A stretch of 22,797 nucleotides of DNA from the NCBI GenBank assembly GCA_002420235.1, contig DIHQ01000031.1:1-22797 (forward strand), given 5' to 3'. Positions 7,925 to 15,435 of the stretch are shown here, piece by piece. This DNA comes from Flavobacteriales bacterium UBA5692 (lineage in GTDB: Bacteria > Bacteroidota > Bacteroidia > Flavobacteriales_D > Sanyastnellaceae). The notes under the pieces are model-generated. The model saw nothing but the letters and a program-made list of their open reading frames with translations, searched no databases and had not been told where the DNA came from. The translations under genes and the position numbers were made by a program. Each line of letters opens with the position of its first letter. The first letter of the stretch is position 1.

Positions 7925-8127
7925 GGATAGAGATACAATGTGTTCAATTATTCGCACGATGTAAAGTAACAGAATTCCCATTATAAACGCGAGAATAAGA
8001 GGGTTTAGTTCGTGCCATATGGATGGGACGCAAATTGTTGATAACCATGGTTCATAGCTTGTTGATTTGCATTGCTTGGCAGGCTTGTGCAAAAGCTAAT
8101 TTGATTCTGAATCTAATCTCTATTCAT
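7925..8127. promoter_or_regulatory. divergent intergenic region between TonB-like gene and secreted hydrolase-fold gene
   Basis: About 200 bases must carry the promoters for both directions. The sequence TAATTTG about 24 bases before the GTG at 8128 resembles, one base short, the Bacteroidota -7 element TAnnTTTG; no convincing -33 partner is at the right distance. Open frames run through the gap in both directions but lack coding character. Confidence 0.35.
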
Positions 8128-9690
8128 GTGAAGCAAATTTTTACACTACTGCTTTTGACATTGGCCTTCGGGCTGCATGCGCAAGAGCGTTATCTGGATG
8201 AAATATTTGATGAGGTCCAAGTCACAGAAGACGTCGAGTACGCTGCGAATATTACTGTAATTCCTGCTTTGCAGGGACTGCCCCCGATGCAAATGCCTCA
8301 GTTTATGGATGTGTACGAGCCTGTTGGCGACACACTCACCAGTCGACCGCTTGTTTTGCTGTTTCACACAGGTAATTTTTTGCCGCAATACGCCAACAGT
8401 TCCGCCCTCGGAACGCGCAAAGACAGCGCAATTGTCGAACTGGCTAATCGTTTTGCTAGAATGGGCTACGTCACTGCGTCAGTTGACTACCGACTTGGGT
8501 GGAACCCTCTTGCAGGGACGCAAGTTGAGCGCACCTACCAATTGATTAATGCTGCGTACCGAGGTGTTCAGGACGCGCGTACCGCAGTTCGTTACTTCCG
8601 TATGAATGCTGCGGAGATGGACAACGAGTACGGCATCGATCCGGACAAAATTGCCATGTTCGGGGATGGCACCGGCGGTTATGTGACGCTAGCTTCTGCA
8701 ACGCTGCAGGACTACAATGACATAATACTCACCAATACAGGTGACCCCATCGAGAGTTTTTGGTATGACCCCGGCGACGGTTCGTACGTAACTATGGTGA
8801 TTGAAGCTATCAATGGTGATCCTGAGGCCAAGAACGACGGGTTCGCACCTGACAGTACGCAGCTTTGTGTTGGCCACTATCCGGACTACAGTTCGGAATT
8901 CAATTTCCAGATGAATACTGGTGGCGCAATGGGTTCAGCAGAGTGGCTGGATGGGGGTGATGTGCCGATGGTCAGCTTCCATTGCCCTCACGACGCATAC
9001 GCTCCTTACACCACAGGGATTGTGGTTGTGCCAGTGACCAACGAACCGGTCATTGAGGCTACAGGGGCCTATGATATCCATGCAATCATCAATGACCAGG
9101 AAAATCCAAATAACAACGAGGTTTTTCAGAGCTTAGAGTTGGCAGACGACATATCTGTTGCGGCTAATGCGCTTAACGACGGTATGGATGGTTTGTATCC
9201 GGTGTTGAATAATTATGTCGATGGCGAACCTTCCGAGCCATTTGACAGCTCTCCTTGGCAGTGGTGGGACGTGGCCATCACACAAGCTGTGGATACGGCA
9301 AATGGCACAAATATCGCCGCGACTCAGTTGTCTTTGAATCCTACGATGGGGCCAGATGAAGCTCTTCCGTGGATTGATATTATTCAAGGCTATACAGCTC
9401 CGCGCATGGCCGCGGCATTAGGCTTAACCGAGACAAGTAGTGGCGTAGAAGATGTGGTGAACGGTGAGACGTTTACTGTCTACCCGAATCCGACGAATGG
9501 TTTCACGACCATCGCATTCAGCAGTTCCGCACCCTTCTGCTCGTTGTATTCCATGGACGGTCGAGTTGTACGTCAATGGCCATTAATTGGCGTGGAGGGA
9601 AGCTTCTCCGTTGACCTCAGCACTTTGACCGGAGGCACTTACGTAGTTCAGATTGGATATGAATCCCAATTGGTATCCATCGTGCGTTGA
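8128..9690 (+). CDS. secreted alpha/beta-hydrolase-fold protein lacking the nucleophile serine, T9SS sorting domain
   Basis: About 520 residues starting at GTG 8128, which puts a textbook signal peptide first (MKQIFTLLLLTLAFGLHAQ); an ATG at 8023 in frame would bury that signal 35 residues deep. The body follows carboxylesterase-like layout: LVLLFHTGNF (70s-80s), VDYRLGWNP, DARTAVRYFR, then DPDKIAMFGDGTGG. The last motif is the nucleophile elbow, normally GDSAGG or GxSxG; the serine position (residue 181) is Gly (codon GGC), with Thr next to it. The C-terminal 75 residues, from FTVYPNPTNG to the end, are a T9SS type A sorting domain for export across the outer membrane. I expect a cell-surface or released protein, either a non-catalytic binder or an enzyme with unusual chemistry. 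A clear terminator follows. The fold is quite sure; the function is not. Confidence 0.85.
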   Translation: MKQIFTLLLLTLAFGLHAQERYLDEIFDEVQVTEDVEYAANITVIPALQGLPPMQMPQFMDVYEPVGDTLTSRPLVLLFHTGNFLPQYANSSALGTRKDSAIVELANRFARMGYVTASVDYRLGWNPLAGTQVERTYQLINAAYRGVQDARTAVRYFRMNAAEMDNEYGIDPDKIAMFGDGTGGYVTLASATLQDYNDIILTNTGDPIESFWYDPGDGSYVTMVIEAINGDPEAKNDGFAPDSTQLCVGHYPDYSSEFNFQMNTGGAMGSAEWLDGGDVPMVSFHCPHDAYAPYTTGIVVVPVTNEPVIEATGAYDIHAIINDQENPNNNEVFQSLELADDISVAANALNDGMDGLYPVLNNYVDGEPSEPFDSSPWQWWDVAITQAVDTANGTNIAATQLSLNPTMGPDEALPWIDIIQGYTAPRMAAALGLTETSSGVEDVVNGETFTVYPNPTNGFTTIAFSSSAPFCSLYSMDGRVVRQWPLIGVEGSFSVDLSTLTGGTYVVQIGYESQLVSIVR

Positions 9691-9714
9691 CGGATGCAAA
9701 ATAGATTGTGTGAG

Positions 9715-9746
9715 ACCCCGGGTGTTTTTGCATCCTGGGTTTTTTG
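9715..9746 (+). terminator. rho-independent terminator of the secreted hydrolase-fold gene
   Basis: A 10-base stem (ACCCCGGGTG with CATCCTGGGT; one C-T mismatch and one G-T wobble) around a TTTTTG loop, followed at once by six T's. It begins 24 bases after the stop at 9690 and ends before the stop of the convergent nos gene, so it serves the plus strand. Confidence 0.8.
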
Positions 9747-9783
9747 ACGTGTAAACCGCACCGAAGAAATCAAATTACTCCGG

Positions 9784-10941
9784 TTAGAGGTGGAAGGGGC
9801 AGCCGGTTAAATTGTTTTCTTGCTGCCACAAAGGGGTTTGGTAGAAAAAATTGGTGTGTGTACACACGGTGTTATCGTATTGCCGATGAAACTGTGGGGT
9901 CTGTGGCCCAGATAATGGCGGGTTCAGCCAAGACCAGTCTCCTTTAACTTCTCGTTTTTTCCCAGATTCATGGGTGCAGAATGCTTCGAACTGGGCGCCG
10001 AGGTTATGGTGATCCCCAACCGAAATTCCTGCTTTGTCAAAGCTGTACAACACGGCACGATTTAATTCGACCAATGCGGAATCCTGCCACAAACTACGTT
10101 GGCTCGTGGTGTCGAGACCTAAGCAGGCGGCAATTGCAGGAAGCCGGTTGTAACGACTGGCATCGGCGAGGTTTCGCGCACCGATTTCAGTTCCCATGTA
10201 GTAACCATTGAAAGGGGCAAATGGGTAGATAACGCCTCCGATTTTCAGTGCCATATCGGCTAAAACTGGCAAGGCATACCATTTGAGTTGCAGCGAGGCA
10301 AATTTCGGGTTTTCAGGGTGTTCAAGTTTAACTTCTTTGGCGAGATCAGTTTGTTGGGCGAAAACATCGTAAACGCTGCTAGGCTTTTCGTCCCAATAAA
10401 ATTGCCACGGCAGTTTGGTGAAGTCATCTTTTTGGACGGGCTTCCAACCGTTTTTTAGTAAATGTTTGGTGAGATCGCGGGAATCGGGGTCGCCAACTTC
10501 TTCGAATCCTGCGTAGCGAATAAGTTGGTGATTGGCCATGCGCACCGGGTCGGGCTGGCCGAGCGTCCTAGGGGCAAAAACACTGATGATACTTTTGATT
10601 TTGCCGTTGCGATAGGCGTCGCGGACATGGCTGGTCAGGGTGTCGATGATATGCTCTTCCCGGCTGGGGCCATTGTGTAAGTAGCGGTGATCCCGTACTT
10701 CTAGGGATCGCCAGAGATGCCGGCCAATACATCGGTTGCTGTTTTTCCACGCAAGCCTTGCGCCAAATTCGAGTTCTCTCGGCGTATGCGTGTATGTGCC
10801 TGTCGCCTCAATCTCATCGACAATTTCTGCAACACGCGATTTGTGACGAAGTGTTGATGGCGGGTCTGATTCTGGATGTGCGCGCCAAGCCTCAAGAAAG
10901 GCTTCTGCTTCCGATTGAAGAGAGTTGGCGTTGTTTTCCAT
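9784..10941 (-). CDS. nos: bacterial nitric oxide synthase oxygenase
   Basis: It oxidises L-arginine to citrulline and nitric oxide at a thiolate-bound heme with a reduced pterin cofactor. At 385 residues it is the oxygenase domain alone, as in other bacterial NOS, with no zinc-binding hook or fused flavoprotein; electrons must come from separate redox proteins, and none is encoded nearby. Signatures are plain: GARLAWKNSNRCIGR with heme-ligand Cys71, PVRMANHQLIRYAG, the substrate site FNGYYMGTEIGARNLAD with Glu252, SVGDHHNLGAQF, and the pterin-side DWSWLNPPLSG with Trp338. The usual FNGWYMGTE tryptophan is Tyr247. The short tail ending TGCPFHL has a cysteine I cannot place. The ATG at 10941 fits the family start. 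It lies 51 bases after the helicase gene on the same strand, so cotranscription is possible but not required. NOS is sporadic in Bacteroidota, and transfer is plausible but unproven. Confidence 0.96.
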   Translation of the reverse strand: MENNANSLQSEAEAFLEAWRAHPESDPPSTLRHKSRVAEIVDEIEATGTYTHTPRELEFGARLAWKNSNRCIGRHLWRSLEVRDHRYLHNGPSREEHIIDTLTSHVRDAYRNGKIKSIISVFAPRTLGQPDPVRMANHQLIRYAGFEEVGDPDSRDLTKHLLKNGWKPVQKDDFTKLPWQFYWDEKPSSVYDVFAQQTDLAKEVKLEHPENPKFASLQLKWYALPVLADMALKIGGVIYPFAPFNGYYMGTEIGARNLADASRYNRLPAIAACLGLDTTSQRSLWQDSALVELNRAVLYSFDKAGISVGDHHNLGAQFEAFCTHESGKKREVKGDWSWLNPPLSGPQTPQFHRQYDNTVCTHTNFFYQTPLWQQENNLTGCPFHL

Positions 10942-10992
10942 TGGGCTAATTCGTCTCTAATCCAAGCCTGTCAGCTTCTAAAATGTTCATAA

Positions 10993-12414
10993 TCAATTGC
11001 TACCGGGCTTGAATTTTTTGCTACCGAAGCTGTTTTTGCGCTTGTTGTGTGAGGTTCGTTTGTCCCCACCCTCTCCATTTTCGTTACGTGAAAAATGGCC
11101 TTGTGAGGCTCGATTTCGTGCATTGCTTTGCGAGTCTCTTTTTTTGAAAGGTCGTTTGCTCCGAGGCTTCTTTTTAAAGGGACGTTCGCCATTTTTCGCG
11201 GGGTTACCGTTTCCGCTCTTGCTGGTGCCAGATGAACGTTGGCCTCTGCCGCGTTGCAGCGGAATTACTTCCATGCCGTTGTGCCATGGGTGGTCTTCGA
11301 GCACCGGCACCTCACTGTCCATTAGACGTTGGATTTCTCCTATGTATTTGCGCTCGTCCTCTTCGTTGACCAATGACCAGGCAACTCCGCGAGCGCCGGC
11401 GCGACCAGTTCGTCCGATGCGGTGCACGTACGTTTCCGAAATGTTTGGAACTTCGAAATTGATGACGTGGCTTACGCCTGTTACATCAATCCCACGTGAA
11501 GCGATGTCGGTGGCGATTAGTATATTCAAATCTCCCGCACGGAAGGCCTTCATCGCTCGATCGCGCTGGGGTTGGGTCTTGTTGCCATGGATTGCCTCCG
11601 ACTTAATCTTATTGCGCTTAAGGTGGCGAACTACCTTATCTGCGCCGTACTTGGTGCGGGTGAAAACCAAAGCGGTCTCCACTTCTGGTTGTTTCAACAA
11701 GTGGACCAAAAGATCTCGTTTGTCGATTTGGTTGACGAAAAGCAGGTGTTGATCCACCGTATCGGCGGCGGTGCTCTCAGGGGCTACTTCTACCCGCTCT
11801 GGGTCTTTGAGCATGGTGCTGGCAAACTGCAAGATGTTGGGGGGCATCGTCGCAGAAAAAAACAACGATTGTCTGTTTTGCGGTAGGTGCTTGACGACAC
11901 GCCTGAGGTCGTGAATGAATCCCATATCCATCATTGTATCTGCTTCATCGAGCACGAAGTAATCCAAGTGCTTAAGGTTGACGAAGCCTTGTTCCATGAG
12001 ATCTAGCAATCGGCCGGGTGTGGCGACCACGATGTCAACGCCTCTCCGAAGCTTTTGTACTTGGCGTTGCTGACTGACACCGCCAAATAGCGTGACAGAG
12101 AAGAGTTTTATTCCATTGGTGTAGCCGAGTATGTTGTCTTCAATTTGCATCGCCAACTCGCGAGTCGGGGTCAGAATCAATCCTCGAATTGGTCGGAATT
12201 GACCGCTGTATCGCTCGAGGTGAAGGCGGTTAATCATAGGCAAACTGAATGCTGCGGTTTTCCCTGTTCCAGTTTGTGCTACACCTAGGACGTCATGTCC
12301 GGCGAGTACTTTAGGGATAGCTTGGGCTTGGATGGGGGTTGGGGTTTTATAGCCCAAAGCCTGGATTGCTTTCAGCACAGGTGGGCAAAGGCCCAATTCG
12401 TCAAATGTATTCAA
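10993..12414 (-). CDS. rhlE: RhlE-like DEAD-box ATP-dependent RNA helicase
   Basis: A 473-residue DEAD-box helicase that unwinds RNA duplexes in ribosome assembly, RNA decay or cold adaptation. All motifs are present in order: Q motif (TPTPIQAQAIP, about 25-34), Walker A AQTGTGKT (46-53), PTREL (83-87), TPGR (132-135), DEAD (156-159), SAT (187-189), the ATDIASRGID box (301-310) and HRIGRTGR (331-338). The last 90 or so residues are a disordered tail rich in Lys, Arg, Gly, Ser and Asn, usual in RhlE-type proteins and likely to bind RNA. The exact RhlE assignment rests on general likeness; other DEAD subgroups look similar. The 130-base gap upstream is shared with the divergent lipoprotein gene. 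Confidence 0.93.
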   Translation of the reverse strand: MNTFDELGLCPPVLKAIQALGYKTPTPIQAQAIPKVLAGHDVLGVAQTGTGKTAAFSLPMINRLHLERYSGQFRPIRGLILTPTRELAMQIEDNILGYTNGIKLFSVTLFGGVSQQRQVQKLRRGVDIVVATPGRLLDLMEQGFVNLKHLDYFVLDEADTMMDMGFIHDLRRVVKHLPQNRQSLFFSATMPPNILQFASTMLKDPERVEVAPESTAADTVDQHLLFVNQIDKRDLLVHLLKQPEVETALVFTRTKYGADKVVRHLKRNKIKSEAIHGNKTQPQRDRAMKAFRAGDLNILIATDIASRGIDVTGVSHVINFEVPNISETYVHRIGRTGRAGARGVAWSLVNEEDERKYIGEIQRLMDSEVPVLEDHPWHNGMEVIPLQRGRGQRSSGTSKSGNGNPAKNGERPFKKKPRSKRPFKKRDSQSNARNRASQGHFSRNENGEGGDKRTSHNKRKNSFGSKKFKPGSN

Positions 12415-12544
12415 AGGATATCAAATCGTGATGGGAGCATTTTTGCTCGTTTCATTGCGTAAATCTCGGCTAAGAGCGCACAGCGGGAACGTTCATTTTA
12501 TATTCTTTTCACTATGTTGTGCTGACATTTTAATGATTTAATCG
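12415..12544. promoter_or_regulatory. divergent promoter region between helicase and lipoprotein genes
   Basis: Both flanking genes start here, so it should hold two promoters. The helicase side has a short hairpin in its expected leader (GAGCA and TGCTC around four bases, near 12436-12449). The lipoprotein side is A/T-rich from 12495 on. No clear -33/-7 pair was found by eye. Confidence 0.35.
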
Positions 12545-14212
12545 ATGCTTCATAGAACTCAATTTCGAAACCAATTTTTGGGCCTGTTGCTTCTTGCTAT
12601 TGCGACGGTTGCAGTGTCCTGTGGCCAGTATTTCAGAGCAACGGAGCATTATTCGGGCCAAATTGAAGAAGCCCTTGAACGCGTCGTGTCCCCGGCGTTT
12701 TATAATGTTTTTGTAACTCCGCAGGGGCAGGATATCTTCCAATTGAACTACTTCTTTTATGACCGCGAAAAAGGCACTGTAGTGGGCATTTACAAAGCGA
12801 TTGATCCGGACGCGGCAGAGCGGTATTACCGGTACGCACCCAAGATGAATCGGTATACGCTAGAAGACAACGGAAGTATTGACGGGCCTGGGGGCTTAGT
12901 TTACGAAATTCGGATTCAAGCCAATGAAGTTATTTACGAGGGAGATGGCCCTCGAGATGGAGCGCGCGTCGAGATTCCAATTGAAAACATTTATCAGCTT
13001 GACTTGCTAGAGCACAATGAAGCCGCGGGTATTTTTAGAAAAATAGGAGGAGGGGTTGCTGCCTTGGGCGCAGCTGCATGGACCTTCTTAGCATTTTTCT
13101 TGTCCTGCCCTTTTATTTATATCCAGGACGGTGAAACAGAGCGGTTCATGGGCGAGGTATTCAGCGGTTCGGTAACGGAAAACATGGCGCGTCACGATTT
13201 TCTGCCGCTTCCCGGCTTTGAGCCCGCCGACGGCCTCTATGAATTGCGCATTGCCAATGAGATGGAAGAGCGTCAATACACGGATTTTGCGGTTCTCGAG
13301 GCCGTAGAGCATCCGGAGGGCATGGAAGTATTGATGACGCCCGAAGGTGTGCCCGTCCTGTTCGCGGCACCCCTATTGCCATCCGAGGCGGTAACGGACC
13401 ATGGAACCAATTGCCAGGCCATTATGGCTGTGCGGGACGGCATTGCGTACGACTTTACCGATGAGTGCGCTGAGAAGGAAAATTTTAGCTCCCTGTCGAT
13501 TGCATTTGACAACCCCGCTGGCGCGGACAAGGCCCACGTCATCTTGCACGTGAAGAATACGATGTGGTCGATGATCATGTACGAATCGTTTATGAGCATG
13601 TTCGGCGGTCGTTACGACGACTACGTTAAACACCAGCGCGACCGTTCAGCAGAACAGAAAACGCAATGGCTCAAGGACCAAGGCCAGATGCTGGAAGTTC
13701 AACTTCGCCGCGCCGGGCAGTGGGAAACGGTTCATTGGGTGAACCTTCCGGGACCGTATGCGTTCCGAAGCGAGGCGGTGCCTTTGGACCTGTCGAACAC
13801 AGATGAAGGGTCAGTTGAGCTCCGCTTAGTGGCAGGGTACCATTTCTGGGAATTGGATTACGCGGTCATCGACTATACCGACCAGCCCGACATGGTCAAG
13901 ACTCCGTTGGCCCTTTTGAGTGCAGAAGACGAACAAGGCCAGGATGTGGCTTCTCATTTGTTGGAAGTGGACGGAGACTACCTCGAGCGTTTGTTCATTG
14001 GTGCCGATGCGACCTTGAAATTTCAGGCCCTACCCGCTCCAGAGTTCGGCAACGTCCAAAGCGTGTTCATGCATGCATACGGCTATTATGAGCCCATACG
14101 CGAATACGCAGGCATTCCAAATATGACTGAATTGAAGAAATTCAAGGAGCCTGGGCACTTCGCCCGTTTCTCCAAAGAGCGGTTCAACGACATTGCGGGA
14201 ATTACACCATGA
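12545..14212 (+). CDS. predicted lipoprotein paired with a radical SAM protein, unknown function
   Basis: A 555-residue exported protein. Residues 1-26 form a lipoprotein signal (hydrophobic LGLLLLAIATVAVSC, lipid on Cys26; the lipobox AVSC is slightly weak). Residues 27-165 are a mixed domain without a name. A hydrophobic, Gly/Ala-rich stretch (168-192) ends SCPFIYIQDGE and could be a second membrane segment. Next comes a domain with GLYELRIANEMEERQYTDFAVLE (230-252), whose SCP-Y...QYTD pattern I recall, without having checked it, from other Bacteroidota proteins of unknown role. The last 150 residues (from about VELRLVAGYHFWELDYAVI) look beta-rich, with DVASHLLEVDGDYLERLFIGAD and FMHAYGYYEP recalling the C-terminal domain of some secreted proteins found near CRTAC1/ASPIC-UnbV genes. 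Its stop overlaps the radical SAM start as ATGA, so the two are made together. No enzyme motif was seen. Confidence 0.8.
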   Translation: MLHRTQFRNQFLGLLLLAIATVAVSCGQYFRATEHYSGQIEEALERVVSPAFYNVFVTPQGQDIFQLNYFFYDREKGTVVGIYKAIDPDAAERYYRYAPKMNRYTLEDNGSIDGPGGLVYEIRIQANEVIYEGDGPRDGARVEIPIENIYQLDLLEHNEAAGIFRKIGGGVAALGAAAWTFLAFFLSCPFIYIQDGETERFMGEVFSGSVTENMARHDFLPLPGFEPADGLYELRIANEMEERQYTDFAVLEAVEHPEGMEVLMTPEGVPVLFAAPLLPSEAVTDHGTNCQAIMAVRDGIAYDFTDECAEKENFSSLSIAFDNPAGADKAHVILHVKNTMWSMIMYESFMSMFGGRYDDYVKHQRDRSAEQKTQWLKDQGQMLEVQLRRAGQWETVHWVNLPGPYAFRSEAVPLDLSNTDEGSVELRLVAGYHFWELDYAVIDYTDQPDMVKTPLALLSAEDEQGQDVASHLLEVDGDYLERLFIGADATLKFQALPAPEFGNVQSVFMHAYGYYEPIREYAGIPNMTELKKFKEPGHFARFSKERFNDIAGITP

Positions 14213-15435
14213 GCATTGACCCCACTCCTGCCAAGGTGATTCAGCCGCTGGACGTGGATTACGATGCCATTCGGTCCAGCAATCCGCACCGGATGGTGCA
14301 TGGTGTGGAAGCGAGGTTGATACGGCTGCGCCAGCAGGCCATCAATTTGTGGACGGCGTTACAGGCGTACCGCACGTCCTCCGGGATTCGTGCTGTGATG
14401 GCAAAGTTGAAAGAACATCGCGCGCTTGCATCTGGTGGTAAGCGGGTCAAGAAACTCGTCAGCGTCGAAGGCCGCAGCCACTGGCGGCTGTTCATTCCGG
14501 CCAACACTTCGCACTTACACGTTCCTTTCTTAAAAGGGGAATTAAACCGCCTTGTGCCGCACAGTAAGGGAGGCCACGAATTGGCGGTTGTATTCTTGTC
14601 TGTGACCAAAAAATGTCCGCTGAAATGCGAGCATTGCTTTGAATGGCACAATCTCAACCAGAAGGAAGTCATCGGTCCTGAAGATATCAATCGCATGATT
14701 GAGAACCTACAGTCCATTGGTGCCACAAACATAGCTTTTACCGGGGGGGAGCCAATGCTCCGGGTACGGGAGATGGCGGAATCCATCCGGCGCTATAAGT
14801 CGAAGTCCCAGTTTTGGATTTTGACTTCAGGCTTTAATTTCACCGCAACCAACGCAGCTGAATTGCGCAGCGCAGGGGCGCACGGGGTAGTGGTGAGCAT
14901 CGATCACTACGACCCTCTGGCACACGACCAATTCCGGGGTTCGCGCGGATCCTTTCGAGATGCCATCAATGCGGTGAAACATGCTTTGGACAAGGGTTTC
15001 TTGACAGCGATTTCAACTTGTGTCACCCGAGACAACGCCAATAGGGAGTACATCGATGAGTTTATGAATATGGCAAGAAGCCTAGGGGTAGGATTCGTGC
15101 AGTGGATTGAGCCGAAGGCCGTGGGGCACTATGCAATGCAAGATGTAATACTGAAGCCTGAGCATCAAGTGGTCCTCGAAGAAGCGTTGTTGGATTATAC
15201 TTACGCGGAGGCTTTCAAGAATCATCCATTGGTAATTTACCACGAGTATTACCAGCGTAAGCTTGGCTGCTTTGCTTCAGGCAACAAGATGGTCTACGTT
15301 GATACGGATGGCGACTTGATGTCATGCCCCTTTTGCCATCGCAAGGGGGGAAGTTTGCTGAGTGACGATTTTCGCCAATCCTTGGAAAATTTGCGGTCAA
15401 CAGGGTGCTCGGATTATGCTCCGGTCATTGGATGA
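14209..15435 (+). CDS. radical SAM protein with partial SPASM/Twitch-type C-terminus, substrate unknown
   Basis: A 408-residue radical SAM enzyme. The 4Fe-4S/AdoMet motif is KKCPLKCEHC (Cys136, Cys140, Cys143), followed by FTGGEPML (GGE motif, 177-184), VVVSIDHYD and WIEPKAVGHY. After the barrel, Cys354-x13-Gly-x4-Cys373, then Cys376 (CPFC) and Cys400 match the first part of a SPASM pattern (Cx9-15Gx4C); the closing CX2CX5CX3C set is absent, so one auxiliary cluster, as in Twitch domains, is the best guess. About 125 residues precede the barrel, first Arg/Leu-rich helices and then HWRLFIPAN..LNRLVPHSKGG, which I do not recognise as a RiPP-recognition domain. Coupling to the upstream lipoprotein by ATGA suggests a shared job; modification of that protein or of a linked small molecule is only inference. 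The stop overlaps the convergent cotH-like gene by 11 bases. Confidence 0.9.
   Translation: MSIDPTPAKVIQPLDVDYDAIRSSNPHRMVHGVEARLIRLRQQAINLWTALQAYRTSSGIRAVMAKLKEHRALASGGKRVKKLVSVEGRSHWRLFIPANTSHLHVPFLKGELNRLVPHSKGGHELAVVFLSVTKKCPLKCEHCFEWHNLNQKEVIGPEDINRMIENLQSIGATNIAFTGGEPMLRVREMAESIRRYKSKSQFWILTSGFNFTATNAAELRSAGAHGVVVSIDHYDPLAHDQFRGSRGSFRDAINAVKHALDKGFLTAISTCVTRDNANREYIDEFMNMARSLGVGFVQWIEPKAVGHYAMQDVILKPEHQVVLEEALLDYTYAEAFKNHPLVIYHEYYQRKLGCFASGNKMVYVDTDGDLMSCPFCHRKGGSLLSDDFRQSLENLRSTGCSDYAPVIG

Noticed and set aside
8023..8127. Upstream ATG giving 35 more residues on the secreted hydrolase-fold protein
   Set aside because: It would place an ideal signal peptide internally; the GTG at 8128 puts it at the N-terminus.
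10997..11752. Long plus-strand open frame of about 251 codons inside the helicase gene
   Set aside because: It is the antisense shadow of the basic, low-complexity helicase tail and conserved core; its sequence has no sensible composition or motif.
14259..14786. Minus-strand open frame of about 175 codons opposite the radical SAM gene
   Set aside because: The plus strand carries clear radical SAM motifs over the same bases; the minus frame lacks any recognisable domain.
12545..15435. Lipoprotein and radical SAM pair as a standard RiPP cluster
   Set aside because: No small precursor-like gene, no RiPP recognition element that I can see, and no peptidase or peptide exporter next to it.
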